A DNA stretch of 64,000 bases from Aminobacter aganoensis (GCF_014206975.1 NZ_JACHOU010000001.1:1-64000); one strand, 5' to 3'; positions 19,222 through 30,436 are shown, counted from the stretch's first letter. Numbers and translations are program-made. The notes: generated by a model from the letters alone, not told the origin.

Positions 19222-19557
19222 AGCAGAACAGGCGACCGGAAACAGGAACTGCGATGCTGCACCGCAGCATGGTGGGCTTGCTATTTCGAGCCAAATGATC
19301 CATATGCGGCGTCATAGGCGCTTGGGCCGGGCTTACGGCTTTCTCCCCAGAGAGACTGGTTGCGTCTGTTTTCTCCCTTTCCGGCAGACGGAAGGCGGCG
19401 GAATAGACCCGCGGCATGAGGCCGGCGGGCACGACAGCGCAGCCGAGCGGACACTCGTCCGCCGCCTTGTCGTTTCACATGAGATTCGGGCCGGCAGGTT
19501 GCGCCCTGCCGCCATTGTTGTTTGTGGCGGATAGCCGTCGCACGAAAGAAGAAGATA
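19222..19557. other. 336-base gap: probable long leader of the DEAD-box helicase gene
   Basis: No convincing gene on either strand. The stretch has several short GC-rich inverted repeats (for example around GGAAGGCGGCGGAATAG and GCCGGCAGGTTGCGCCCTGCCG) close to the helicase start. Long structured leaders are common on cold-inducible RNA helicase genes, which is the most likely explanation. Confidence 0.4.
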
Positions 19558-20916
<1,359 letters not shown>

Positions 20917-20982
20917 ACTGTGCAGCAGATCGGGCCGGACTGGTCCATTTGCTGATGTGGCATGAATAGGTTAGGGCGGTCG

Positions 20983-21009
20983 GGGCGGCGCTTCGGCCGC
21001 CCTTTCGTT
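20983..21009 (+). terminator. Intrinsic terminator after the DEAD-box helicase gene
   Basis: GGGCGGC and GCCGCCC form a 7-bp stem around a six-base loop, followed by TTTCGTTT. It ends a few bases before the ribosome site of the next gene. Confidence 0.7.
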
Positions 21010-21021
21010 TGAGGGGGCTGC

Positions 21022-22251
21022 ATGGCCGGGATAGCGACGCTCGCAATCGCCTATGTGCTGTCGCAGTTCTATCGCTCGTTCATGGCCGTGCTGACGCCGG
21101 CGCTTACCGCCGAACTTGGCGCCACCAAGGCACAACTGTCATTCGCCTCGGGTGCCTTTTTCATCGCCTTCGCCCTGGCACAGTTCGCCATCGGCGTTTC
21201 GCTCGATCGCTTTGGTCCCAGGCGCACGGCGTCGACGCTGCTCTTGTTCGGCGGCGGCGGTGGCGCCCTGGTTTTTGCTTCGGCCACGGCCCCCTGGATG
21301 GTCATTGCCGCGATGGCACTGATCGGCATCGGCTGCGCGCCGGTGCTGATGTCGTCGCTGTTCATCTTCGCCCGTACATTTTCGATCGCGCGCTTTGCCG
21401 TGCTTGCCTCCTGGATGGTGGCGTTCGGCACGGCCGGCAATGTCATCGGTGCCGCGCCGTTGGCCGAGGCCGCGGAGGCATTCGGCTGGCGACCGGTCAT
21501 GGCTGGGCTGGGGGTCATCACCATGTTGGCCGCGCTTGCGGTGCTGGCGCTGGTGCGCGATCCGAAATCGCCTGACGGCATGGCCGGCGATGGCGCCGGC
21601 TTTGGCGGCTATATCGAGCTTCTCCGCATGCGGGTCCTGTGGCCGATCATCCCGCTCACGGCCATCAACTACGCGCCGACGACGGGTATCAGGGGGCTGT
21701 GGTCGGGACCTTACCTGGTCGATGTCTATGGCGCCGATGCGCTGTTGATCGGCCAGGTGACGTTTTTCATGGCCTTGGCCATGGTCGCTGGCGCCTTCGT
21801 CTATGGTCCGCTCGACACCATGTTCCGCACCCGCAAGTGGGTTGCGGTGGTTGGAAACACGATCGGCCTCGCAGCGATCCTCTATCTCGCGCTCAACGTC
21901 GTTTCCGATGTGACCACAGTTACGTTCGTCTTCGTCGTCATCGGCCTGACCGGCGGCAGCTACGGCCTGCTGATGGCGCACGCGCGCGCCTTCCTGCCGC
22001 CGCATCTGATCGGGCGCGGCGTGACGCTGATGAATTTCTTCTCCATTGGCGGCGTGGGCGCGATGCAATTCGCAACCGGCGCCGTGGTCACGGCAAGTGC
22101 CGTCCCGGGTGATCCGGCGGCGCCATACCAGGCGCTGTTCTGGTTCTACGTGCTGATGCTCGGGGCTGCGCTCGTCGTCTATCTCTGGGCGCGTGACGCC
22201 AAGCCTGAAGTGGCCACAGTGGCTGGGCTCAATCGTAGCTCGAACGTCTGA
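21022..22251 (+). CDS. Major facilitator superfamily transporter
   Basis: The 409-residue protein has twelve likely membrane helices starting at residue 3 (IATLAIAYVLSQFYRSFMAVL). A signature-like loop SLDRFGPRRTAS between helices 2 and 3 matches the MFS motif A (G-x-x-x-D-R-x-G-R-R pattern, with FGPRR). A second half begins near residue 205. Substrate cannot be assigned; the N-terminal FYRSFMAVLTPAL resembles YfcJ/CynX-like or nitrate/cyanate branches only loosely. The ATG has GAGGGG a few bases upstream. Its 3' end overlaps the convergent SDR gene by 23 bases. Confidence 0.82.
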   Translation: MAGIATLAIAYVLSQFYRSFMAVLTPALTAELGATKAQLSFASGAFFIAFALAQFAIGVSLDRFGPRRTASTLLLFGGGGGALVFASATAPWMVIAAMALIGIGCAPVLMSSLFIFARTFSIARFAVLASWMVAFGTAGNVIGAAPLAEAAEAFGWRPVMAGLGVITMLAALAVLALVRDPKSPDGMAGDGAGFGGYIELLRMRVLWPIIPLTAINYAPTTGIRGLWSGPYLVDVYGADALLIGQVTFFMALAMVAGAFVYGPLDTMFRTRKWVAVVGNTIGLAAILYLALNVVSDVTTVTFVFVVIGLTGGSYGLLMAHARAFLPPHLIGRGVTLMNFFSIGGVGAMQFATGAVVTASAVPGDPAAPYQALFWFYVLMLGAALVVYLWARDAKPEVATVAGLNRSSNV

Positions 22252-23050
22252 GATAGATGAGGGGCACGGTCTTCCATCGCGTCGAAGCCTGCAACGCCAT
22301 CTCGCGACAGGGCCGCGGCAGCAGGAAAAGAAGTTTCATACCCCATGTCAGGCGCCGCGGGAACGTCACTTCGAAGCCGCTCTTTCGGATCGCCTTGCAA
22401 ATCCGCTCGGCTGCAGCGTCGACCGCCATCATCGCCGGCATGGAGAACGCGCTTTTCTCCGTCAGCGGCGTGGCCACGAAGCCTGGGTTCATCACCTGCG
22501 TGCGGATGTTCATCTTGTCGAAGTCGAACTTCAGCGCCTCGGCGATGATGTTCACGGCCGCTTTCGTGGCGCCGTAGGCAGCGGTGGTTGGCCAGCCGAA
22601 ATAGGCGCTGATCGAGCCCATGATGACGACGTGCCCGCGGCCGCGGTTGCGCATGCGCTCGACGACCGGCACCAGGCCGTTGACGACGCCGAAGACGTTG
22701 ACTGCAAAGCTCTGGCGGAAGGCTTCCATCCTGAGATTGTCGCCGGTCACCGGCATGTAGGCGCCGGCGTTGAAGATGGCGAGCACGATCGGCCCCGCTT
22801 GTGCCTCGATCGCGGCCACTGCGGCGGCCATGCCAGCCTCGTCGGTCACGTCGGACGGAAACGACAGGACCTTGCCGGTCATGTCCCGGGTCTCTTCGAT
22901 CAGCGTGTCGATGGGATCGTCGGGGCGCACGGTCACGGCAACCGTGTAGCCTTCCTTGGCGAGCTGGCGCGCGACCGAACGACCGATCCCGGTGCTGCCA
23001 CCGGTGATCCATGCGACGCCATCCCGTGGGTCGGCCCGATATGTGCTCAC
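22229..23050 (-). CDS. Short-chain dehydrogenase/reductase
   Basis: The 273-residue protein has the SDR cofactor loop GGSTGIGRSVARQLAKEGY, the NAG motif in IFNAGAYMP, catalytic Ser in MGSISAYFG, and the YxxxK pair in AAYGATKAAVNII. The TGxxxGIG loop begins with T-G-G-S so it is a classical SDR; NADP preference cannot be read. I chose the GTG at 23050 because GAGGGG lies just upstream and product length then fits classical SDRs; the upstream ATG at 23137 would add 29 unconserved residues. Tail-to-tail overlap with the MFS gene. Substrate unknown. Confidence 0.83.
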   Translation of the reverse strand: MSTYRADPRDGVAWITGGSTGIGRSVARQLAKEGYTVAVTVRPDDPIDTLIEETRDMTGKVLSFPSDVTDEAGMAAAVAAIEAQAGPIVLAIFNAGAYMPVTGDNLRMEAFRQSFAVNVFGVVNGLVPVVERMRNRGRGHVVIMGSISAYFGWPTTAAYGATKAAVNIIAEALKFDFDKMNIRTQVMNPGFVATPLTEKSAFSMPAMMAVDAAAERICKAIRKSGFEVTFPRRLTWGMKLLFLLPRPCREMALQASTRWKTVPLIYLRRSSYD

Positions 23051-23267
23051 CCCATTCCCCTCGAAACTTCCCTGCTGTTGCTCTAGCGAGGCTGCGCGTG
23101 GATGGGAAGACCGTTCTGCCTGGTGCTGCCCTTCCATCCCCGTTTGCTGTCATATTGCAGGGCTTGCGTCCCGCTGACGTCAAGATGCGATGGGCCAGAG
23201 AAATTCATCCCTTGAAAGCGCGGCTTCACATTTCTAGGGTTCGTCGGCGAATTAGGAAGGAATCTTC

Positions 23268-24296
23268 ATGCGCTCGGTGATCGATGCCATTGGCAACACG
23301 CCTCTGATCCGGCTCAAGCGGGCCTCGGAAGAAACTGGTTGCGAAATCCTCGGCAAGGCCGAGTTCATGAACCCCGGCCAGTCGGTCAAGGATCGCGCCG
23401 GCCTGTTCATCATCCGTGACGCCGAGCAGCGCGGCATGCTCAGGCCCGGCGGGGTGATCGTCGAAGGCACAGCCGGCAACACCGGCATCGGCCTCACCGT
23501 CGTCGCCAAGGCACTCGGCTACCGCACGGTGATCGTCATTCCCGACACCCAGAGCCAGGAAAAGAAGGACGCGCTTCGCCTGCTTGGCGCCGAACTGATC
23601 GAGGTTCCCGCCGTCCCCTACAAGAACCCCAACAACTATGTGAAGGTTTCCGGTCGCCTTGCCGAACAATTGGCCAAGTCCGAACCCAATGGGGCCATCT
23701 GGGCCAACCAGTTCGACAATGTCGCCAACCGTGAAGGCCATATCCGCACGACCGCCGAAGAGATCTGGCAGCAGACCGGCGGCAAGGTCGACGGGTTCGT
23801 TTCGGCGGTCGGCACCGGAGGTACGCTGGCCGGCGTGGCACTCGGCCTCAAGGCCAAGCGCGACGCGGTCAGGATCGCGCTCGCCGATCCGCTGGGTGCG
23901 GCCCTGTACAGCTATTACACCTCCGGCGAACTCAAGGCGGATGGCAGTTCGATCACCGAAGGCATCGGCCAGGGGCGCATCACCGCCAATCTCGACGGCT
24001 TCTCCCCGGACTTCTCCTTCCAGATCCCCGACGAAGAGGCGCTGCCCATCGTTTTCAACCTCATCCAGGAAGAGGGCATCTGCGTCGGCGGTTCGACCGG
24101 CATCAATATCGCCGGTGCGATACGGCTGGCGCGGGAGCTCGGACCGGGCCACACCATCGTGACGGTGCTTGCGGATTTCGGCACGCGCTATCAGTCCAAG
24201 CTGTTCAATCCCGATTTCCTGCGGAGCAAGAACCTGCCCGTGCCCGACTGGATGGAGCGAGAGCCCAACATCGCGGTTCCGTTCGAGGTGGCATGA
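23268..24296 (+). CDS. cysK: Cysteine synthase A-like PLP enzyme
   Basis: The 342-residue fold-type II PLP enzyme carries the Schiff-base Lys in NPGQSVKDRAGLFI and the asparagine loop as EGTAGNTGIGL, then the glycine loop GTGGTLAGVALGLK and the ring-nitrogen Ser in GGSTGINI. It should make cysteine from O-acetylserine and sulfide. The TAGNTG loop (rather than TSGNTG) and the roughly 25-residue excess over E. coli CysK mark a distinct subfamily, so O-phosphoserine or cystathionine-type substrates are not excluded. Start ATG has AGGAAGG upstream. It leads an operon: its stop overlaps the alaX ATG (ATGA), then sseA and a GNAT follow. Confidence 0.85.
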   Translation: MRSVIDAIGNTPLIRLKRASEETGCEILGKAEFMNPGQSVKDRAGLFIIRDAEQRGMLRPGGVIVEGTAGNTGIGLTVVAKALGYRTVIVIPDTQSQEKKDALRLLGAELIEVPAVPYKNPNNYVKVSGRLAEQLAKSEPNGAIWANQFDNVANREGHIRTTAEEIWQQTGGKVDGFVSAVGTGGTLAGVALGLKAKRDAVRIALADPLGAALYSYYTSGELKADGSSITEGIGQGRITANLDGFSPDFSFQIPDEEALPIVFNLIQEEGICVGGSTGINIAGAIRLARELGPGHTIVTVLADFGTRYQSKLFNPDFLRSKNLPVPDWMEREPNIAVPFEVA

Positions 24297-25039
24297 TGGC
24301 ATTTTCGACCCAGGCGGTCTTTCGCGACGATTCCTATCTGCGCGAGGCCGAGGCGACGGTGGTCGGCCTAAACGAGCGTGGCGGCATCATCCTCGACCGG
24401 ACCATCTTCTATGCGACCTCGGGCGGCCAGCCCGGCGATACCGGCTTCCTGACGCGCGGTGATGGCAGCAGCATTTCGGTTGCTGCCACGATCACCGGGG
24501 AAAGCAAGGACGAGATCATCCACGTTCCGGGGCTGGAGCAGGCCGTGCCCGAGATCGGCGAGCGGCTGAAGCTTTCGATCGACTGGCCACGCCGGCATCT
24601 GTTGATGCGCATGCACGCGGCCTGCCATCTGCTGACCGTGGTCTGCCCCTATCCGATAACCGGGGCCTCGGTCAGCGAGGACGATTCGCGCGTCGATTTC
24701 GACATCCCCGATGCCGGCTTCACCAAGGAAGACGTCACGGCCCAGATGATGGAACTCGTGCGCGCCAACCATCCGATCTACACCCGCTGGATCTCAGACG
24801 ACGAACTTGCGGCAAATCCGACGCTGGTGAAGTCGAAGAACGTGCGGCCACCTTCCGGCACCGGCAAGATCAGGCTGGTCTGCATCGGCGACAACGCCTC
24901 GATCGACAGCCAGCCGTGCGGCGGAACCCATGTCGCCGGCACGGCCGAGATCGGCGAGATCCATATCGGCAAGATCGAGAAGAAGGGGCGCGAGAACCGC
25001 CGCTTTCGCATCCGCTTCGGCGCGATGCCTTCCAACTGA
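24293..25039 (+). CDS. alaX: Alanyl-tRNA editing protein AlaX
   Basis: The 248-residue protein is a free-standing editing domain related to AlaRS/ThrRS. It has the N-terminal FYATSGGQPGDTG, the zinc/His pair in MRMHAACHLL (HxxxH), and the second metal pair in QPCGGTHVAGTAEIG (CGGTH). It hydrolyses Ser or Gly mischarged on tRNA-Ala in the cytoplasm. Size fits the AlaX-M class. The four-base overlap with the cysteine synthase gene shows translational coupling. Fifteen bases separate it from the sulfurtransferase gene. Confidence 0.9.
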   Translation: MMAFSTQAVFRDDSYLREAEATVVGLNERGGIILDRTIFYATSGGQPGDTGFLTRGDGSSISVAATITGESKDEIIHVPGLEQAVPEIGERLKLSIDWPRRHLLMRMHAACHLLTVVCPYPITGASVSEDDSRVDFDIPDAGFTKEDVTAQMMELVRANHPIYTRWISDDELAANPTLVKSKNVRPPSGTGKIRLVCIGDNASIDSQPCGGTHVAGTAEIGEIHIGKIEKKGRENRRFRIRFGAMPSN

Positions 25040-25054
25040 ACCGGAGAGGCTGCC

Positions 25055-25906
25055 ATGAGCGACAAAAGCGCTTTCGTCATCGATGCGGATTGGCTGGAAA
25101 AGCGGCTGGGCACGCCCGGGCTGTCGATCGTCGACGCCTCCTGGTACATGCCGGCGCAGAAGCGCGATGCGCGGGCCGAATATGATGCCGCCCACATCCC
25201 GGGAGCGGTGTTCTTCGACCAGGATCTCGTGGTGGATCCGGATTCGACCTTGCCGCATACGCTGCCGTCGCCATCGCTTTTCGCGCGCTTCGCCGGTTCG
25301 ATGGGCATTTCGGCCGACGACACCATCGTCGTTTACGACGGCCCCGGTTTCATGGCCGCGCCGCGCGTCTGGTGGATGTTCCGCATCATGGGCGTGTTCC
25401 AGGTCTACATCCTGGACGGCGGCTTCGAGCGCTGGAAGGCTGCAGGCCGGCCGGTGACCGCCGAGCCGACCAAGACCGCCCCGGGGGTCTTCCATGTCGA
25501 CTACGACCCGTCAAAGGTCGTTTCGCTCGCCGAAATGCGCAAGGTCGTCGACACAGGCAGCGCCCAGATCGCCGACGCGCGGTCCGCGGGGCGTTTCGAG
25601 GGCACCGACCCCGAGCCGCGGGCCGGCCTGCGCTCGGGCCATATGCCGGGCGCCCGCAGCGTGCCTTCCGGGATGCTTTCGGAAAATGGCGAATTGCTGC
25701 CGCTCGACCGCCTGAAGGCGACGCTCGAAGCGGCAGGCATCGACCTGTCCAAGCCGGTGGTCACGTCCTGCGGTTCCGGTGTCACGGCAGCCGTCATCGC
25801 ACTTGCGCTGCAGTCGCTCGGCCATGGCGACGTCAGGCTTTATGACGGCTCGTGGACCGAGTGGGGTGGCATGTCCGACACGCCCGTGGTCACGGGAAAA
25901 GCATGA
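25055..25906 (+). CDS. sseA: 3-mercaptopyruvate sulfurtransferase
   Basis: The 283-residue protein has two rhodanese domains: an N-terminal inactive one (AAHIPGAVFFDQD, PSPSLFARFAGSMGI) and a C-terminal catalytic one ending VVTSCGSGVTAAVIALAL. The active-site loop CGSGVT is the mercaptopyruvate form, not the CRKGVT form of thiosulfate sulfurtransferases. It moves sulfur from 3-mercaptopyruvate, a cysteine transamination product, to acceptors such as cyanide or thiols. The context with cysteine synthase is consistent. Its stop overlaps the next gene's ATG by four bases. Confidence 0.92.
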   Translation: MSDKSAFVIDADWLEKRLGTPGLSIVDASWYMPAQKRDARAEYDAAHIPGAVFFDQDLVVDPDSTLPHTLPSPSLFARFAGSMGISADDTIVVYDGPGFMAAPRVWWMFRIMGVFQVYILDGGFERWKAAGRPVTAEPTKTAPGVFHVDYDPSKVVSLAEMRKVVDTGSAQIADARSAGRFEGTDPEPRAGLRSGHMPGARSVPSGMLSENGELLPLDRLKATLEAAGIDLSKPVVTSCGSGVTAAVIALALQSLGHGDVRLYDGSWTEWGGMSDTPVVTGKA

Positions 25907-26472
25907 ACATGGCTGCGGACCGGAGCGAGAACATCGAGGTTACGGTGACATTCCTGGAGATGCACGTGCCGCCGGCCTACACGCCGCCGCTGCCGGTCAA
26001 TCGCCAGATCGCTCTGCTCAGGACCCGCAACATACCGTTGCACTACTACCGCTATCTCGCCGATCGCGTCGGCCGCAAATGGCATTGGGTCAACATCCTT
26101 CGGCTCGATGACGAAGAGCTTGCCGCCGGGCTGCATCGCGAGGACCGCGACATCCGCGTTCTCTATCTCGATGGCGCGCCGGCCGGCTTCCTCGATCTCA
26201 AGCCGCATTTGCCCGACGAGGTCGAACTCGCCTATTTCGGCTTGATGAACCATGCCATGGGGCAGGGCATCGGCCGTTGGTTCCTTGGTGCCGCGATCGC
26301 CGCCGCATGGTCGTATCGCCCGAACAAGGTAACGGTGCAGACCTGCACGCTTGATCATCCGGCAGCCCTTCCGCTTTACCAGAAGATGGGTTTTTCGCCG
26401 GTCGCGCAGAAGCCGGAGATGGTCCGGACAATGACCTTTGCCGAACGTTCGGCCAGTGTCATGCGGCCCTGA
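25903..26472 (+). CDS. GNAT family N-acetyltransferase at the end of the cysK-alaX-sseA operon
   Basis: The 189-residue product has a GNAT fold read from VELAYFGLMNHAMGQGIGRWFLGAAI (acetyl-CoA loop M-G-Q-G-I-G) and the last strands VQTCTLDHPAALPLYQKMGFSPV. The N-terminal part with TPPLPVNRQIALLRTRNIPLHYYRYL places it in an uncharacterised proteobacterial subgroup. Substrate unknown. The ATG overlaps the sulfurtransferase stop (ATGA), so it is translated together with the operon. It could acetylate a cysteine- or serine-related compound, which is only context inference. Confidence 0.78.
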   Translation: MNMAADRSENIEVTVTFLEMHVPPAYTPPLPVNRQIALLRTRNIPLHYYRYLADRVGRKWHWVNILRLDDEELAAGLHREDRDIRVLYLDGAPAGFLDLKPHLPDEVELAYFGLMNHAMGQGIGRWFLGAAIAAAWSYRPNKVTVQTCTLDHPAALPLYQKMGFSPVAQKPEMVRTMTFAERSASVMRP

Positions 26473-26580
26473 TCGCGCCCAACCCCGGCTGAACCGTTCA
26501 TTCATCTCTTCTTCAGCTTGGCTCTGGCATTTTCCGGCTCATCGGATGGACCACATGGTCGACGTGCAAGGAGAATGAAG

Positions 26581-27138
26581 ATGTTGAACCGCCGTACGCT
26601 TGCTGCCGCGCTGATCGCCGTGCTTGCCGCGCCTTCACTCGCTGCCGCGCAGGCGACGACGCCTTCGGCGTCGCAGATCGAGCGCCAGCTTCAGGCGGCG
26701 CCGACGACGAAGCTCAGGCCCAACCAGCGCGTGACGGTGCGCGAATTCAAGCGCCGGCCGGACCTGCGCCGCATGGCCCCGTCGATCGACATCCAGTCGA
26801 TCAACTTCGCCTTCGGTTCGGCCGAGGTCCCGTACTCGCAATACGGTAAGGTGGAGAACATCGCCAATGCTCTTGAGCGCATCCTGCGCCGCGACCCCGG
26901 CGCCCGCGTGCTGATCGAGGGACACACCGATGCCGTGGGTTCGTTCGCCTCCAACCAGACGCTGTCCGAGCGCCGCGCCGCATCGCTCAAGCAGACGCTG
27001 GTGCGCGAGTTCGGCATTCCGCGCTATGCGCTGGAGACGGTGGGCTATGGCGAGGAGTTCCTTCTGGTGCCGACCCAGAACGAGAACTGGCGCAACCGCC
27101 GCGTCACGCTGCGCCGCTACGACGCCTTCATCCGCTAG
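26581..27138 (+). CDS. OmpA-domain protein with signal peptide
   Basis: The 185-residue product has a signal peptide (RRTLAAALIAVLAAPSLAAAQ) and a C-terminal OmpA/MotB-like peptidoglycan-binding domain: INFAFGSAEVPYSQYG, then EGHTDAVGSFASNQTLSERRA and NRRVTLRRY, where the Asp of HTD and the Arg of the LSxxRA segment contact diaminopimelate. There is no lipobox and no beta-barrel, so it is a periplasmic or inner-envelope anchor. I picked the third of three close ATGs because AAGGAG then has normal spacing. It is followed by a terminator. Neighbouring genes do not suggest a partner. Confidence 0.85.
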   Translation: MLNRRTLAAALIAVLAAPSLAAAQATTPSASQIERQLQAAPTTKLRPNQRVTVREFKRRPDLRRMAPSIDIQSINFAFGSAEVPYSQYGKVENIANALERILRRDPGARVLIEGHTDAVGSFASNQTLSERRAASLKQTLVREFGIPRYALETVGYGEEFLLVPTQNENWRNRRVTLRRYDAFIR

Positions 27139-27160
27139 CACCTGCCTGGATATTTCGATG

Positions 27161-27189
27161 AGCCCGGTTTGCAAGAGCCGGGCTTTTTC
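27161..27189 (+). terminator. Intrinsic terminator after the OmpA-domain gene
   Basis: A 7-bp stem AGCCCGG/CCGGGCT with a ten-base loop, followed by TTTTTCG. Confidence 0.75.
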
Positions 27190-27284
27190 GTTCTTGGACA
27201 GGCGCCACACTGGCAGCGCAAATCGGGTGGGCGAGGCCGTTTCGGCATCATAGGTTACGGCAATGTTCAACGAGGTTCGCTGCC

Positions 27285-27776
27285 ATGACCATCCGCTTCC
27301 AGGCTCTTCCCACCGATGCCGTGCGCGCGCTTCAGCGCGGTGCGCCCGATGCCTACGGCATGCAACCCGAGCACAGGATTTCGGACGGTGTCGGTGTGCC
27401 GTGCCGCCATTGCCTCGGCAATGTGGGCGAGGGCGAGGCCTACCTCGTCTTTGCCTATCGGCCGTTCCCCGAATTGCAGCCCTATGCCGAAACCGGCCCG
27501 ATCTTCCTGCATGCCGCGGAATGTCCGCGTGCGGAAGAGACGGACCAACTGCCGGAGCTTTTCACCAGGACGCGTGACTATATCCTGCGCGGTTATGGCG
27601 CCGACGACCGCATCGTCTACGGCACGGGCGCGGTGACGCCCACGCCCGGTATCGTCGGGAGAGCCGCAGAATTGCTGGCGCGGCCCGACGTCGCCTATGT
27701 CCACATGCGTTCGGCGAAGAACAATTGCTACCAGTGCCGGATCGAAGGAGACGCAGCAGCTCCGATCGAGCCATGA
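27285..27776 (+). CDS. DUF1203 domain-containing protein
   Basis: The 163-residue protein matches DUF1203: a PCRHCLGNV pair of cysteines, the AYLVFAYRPFPELQPYAETGPIFLH core, and late ARPDVAYVHMRSAKNNCYQCRIE. The cysteines (CxxC plus distal NCYQC) might bind a metal. The family has no assigned function. The ATG has GAGGTTCG-type weak ribosome site. It stands alone and converges with the outer membrane barrel gene, with a hairpin between them. Confidence 0.75.
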   Translation: MTIRFQALPTDAVRALQRGAPDAYGMQPEHRISDGVGVPCRHCLGNVGEGEAYLVFAYRPFPELQPYAETGPIFLHAAECPRAEETDQLPELFTRTRDYILRGYGADDRIVYGTGAVTPTPGIVGRAAELLARPDVAYVHMRSAKNNCYQCRIEGDAAAPIEP

Positions 27777-27795
27777 CGTGCGGCTGAAAACGAAA

Positions 27796-27826
27796 AAGCC
27801 CGCCGCATTGCTGCGACGGGCTTCGG
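27796..27826 (-). terminator. Intrinsic terminator between DUF1203 and the barrel gene
   Basis: AAGCCCG-CCGCA/TGCG-CGGGCTT arms around a TTGC loop; on the minus strand it is followed by TTTTTCG, so it mainly ends the outer membrane protein transcript. Confidence 0.75.
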
Positions 27827-27845
27827 ATCTTGATCAGGTATGCGC

Positions 27846-29117
27846 TTAGTTGAACTTGTACTTCGCGCCGACGCGGACGGTGTGGAAGGCTGGAACCGTC
27901 TCGTAGGCGCCACCCGTGCCGTAGTCTTGGCCTTCAAATCTGGAGTAGCGATACTCCAGATTCACCGCAATGTTGCTGGACACCGCGGTTTCCAGGCCGC
28001 CACCGACCGAGAAGCCGTCGACGCTCCAATCGAAGCTGTCACTCAGGCCGCTGCCGGTCATCTCTTCCTTGACATGCTGCCAGCTGTAGCCACCCAACAC
28101 GTAGGCGAGGGTCGTTTCATTCAGCTTGGCACCGACGCGTGCAAGCACGTCGAAACCGTAGTCTGCCTTGCCTTTATAGCTGCCGGACGGATCTTCTCCC
28201 AAAACTGTGGTCATGCCGGAATAGCGGCCGCCGATCTGGATACCTGCGACCCAGGTGTCGTTGAGTTCGTGGTCGTAGCCGACGCTGAGTTCGCCGAAGA
28301 TCCCGTCGCCGCCAATGCCGTTGAGCTGACCGCCGCCAACGTTGATCTCGTCGGTGATGGCACCAGCCCCGAGCGCGCCGCCTACGTAGAAGCCGGTCCA
28401 GCTGTAGGCAGGTGCCGAGAAGGTCGCGCCACCATTTTGGGCGCCGAGGCGATAGTTGGCGCCGATGTGGAAGGTATGGGTGGACGTTTCGGTGTCAGGG
28501 CCTCCAACCCCGATGAACGGCTCGGTGCCATAGTTGGCGTAGCGGTACTCGCTCTTCAGTGTCCAGTTGGTGGCGATCACCGTTTCGACACCCAGGCCGA
28601 GAACATATCCGTCGCGGTCGCTGTCTAGGTCGAAGCCTGCAGGGCCAGGGAAGTCCACGTCAGTATGCTGCCAGCTGTAGCCGCCAAGCGCATATCCCAG
28701 CGTGGTCGGAGTCAGCAGATAGCCAAGCCGTGCGGCGACGTCGAAGCCATAGTTGTTGGTAATCTTACCTTCAGGTCCGCCAACCTCCATCGAGAGGCCG
28801 ATGTTGCCGAAACGTGCATCAGCAAAGGCACCTATCAGCACGCGATCCGAAAGCATGTAGTCGTAGCCGACTGTGACTTCGCCGAAGATACCGCCGGCGC
28901 CAAGGTCGGTCGATCGCATCGGTGGGCTCGAAATCTCGAACGCGTGCTTAACTGCCCCGACACCACCGCCGAAGCCGACATAGATACCGCTCCAGTTGAA
29001 ACCCGCCGTCGAAGCTTCCGCCGACACTGCATCCGCAGCAGACGATGCCGAGCTGATTGCGGCCGCCGAGGCGGCGCCCAGCAGGAGTGCTGCGAACGTT
29101 TTTCCAAAATGCATCAT
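27846..29117 (-). CDS. Outer membrane protein made of two tandem Omp25-like beta-barrel domains
   Basis: The 423-residue product has a signal peptide and two similar halves offset by about 198 residues. The first starts near residue 39 with FNWSGIYVGFGGGVGA; the second near 237 with YSWTGFYVGGALGAGA. Both contain GGYSWQH (145-151 and 342-348), IFGE-(V/L)-SVGYD, and a GL-ETVI/A-(N)W(T)LKSEYRY-type strand, and each ends with an aromatic strand (IGANYRLGA; VGAKYKFN). Omp25/31-like porin-family domains form eight-strand barrels in Brucella and rhizobia, usually as single domains. This fusion may make two barrels or a larger one. Alternation of aromatic residues ends in F-N rather than F. The gene sits alone with a terminator. 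Confidence 0.85.
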   Translation of the reverse strand: MMHFGKTFAALLLGAASAAAISSASSAADAVSAEASTAGFNWSGIYVGFGGGVGAVKHAFEISSPPMRSTDLGAGGIFGEVTVGYDYMLSDRVLIGAFADARFGNIGLSMEVGGPEGKITNNYGFDVAARLGYLLTPTTLGYALGGYSWQHTDVDFPGPAGFDLDSDRDGYVLGLGVETVIATNWTLKSEYRYANYGTEPFIGVGGPDTETSTHTFHIGANYRLGAQNGGATFSAPAYSWTGFYVGGALGAGAITDEINVGGGQLNGIGGDGIFGELSVGYDHELNDTWVAGIQIGGRYSGMTTVLGEDPSGSYKGKADYGFDVLARVGAKLNETTLAYVLGGYSWQHVKEEMTGSGLSDSFDWSVDGFSVGGGLETAVSSNIAVNLEYRYSRFEGQDYGTGGAYETVPAFHTVRVGAKYKFN

Positions 29118-29271
29118 TACTACCCCACTACCAATAACCGGGTATGTGGCATGTCAGGGCAGTCTGCGCTGCAGCTAAATTGTCACACTAAGAGTTTAGC
29201 GTAGGGTGGATCCGAGAATTCGCGCTGAATAGTCACAGTCGAGTAAAAGCAATCGAGTTCAAGAAGCTGAT

Positions 29272-29301
29272 CGAGCCCGCTGCATCTCTGCAGCGGGCTC
29301 G
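29272..29301 (-). terminator. Hairpin after ald
   Basis: A 13-bp perfect stem with a TCTC loop just downstream of the ald stop. The following minus-strand sequence has only a loose T-run, so it may be a terminator or RNA-stabilising hairpin. Confidence 0.6.
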
Positions 29302-29320
29302 ACGGGCTATTCCTGGCGAA

Positions 29321-30436
<1,116 letters not shown>

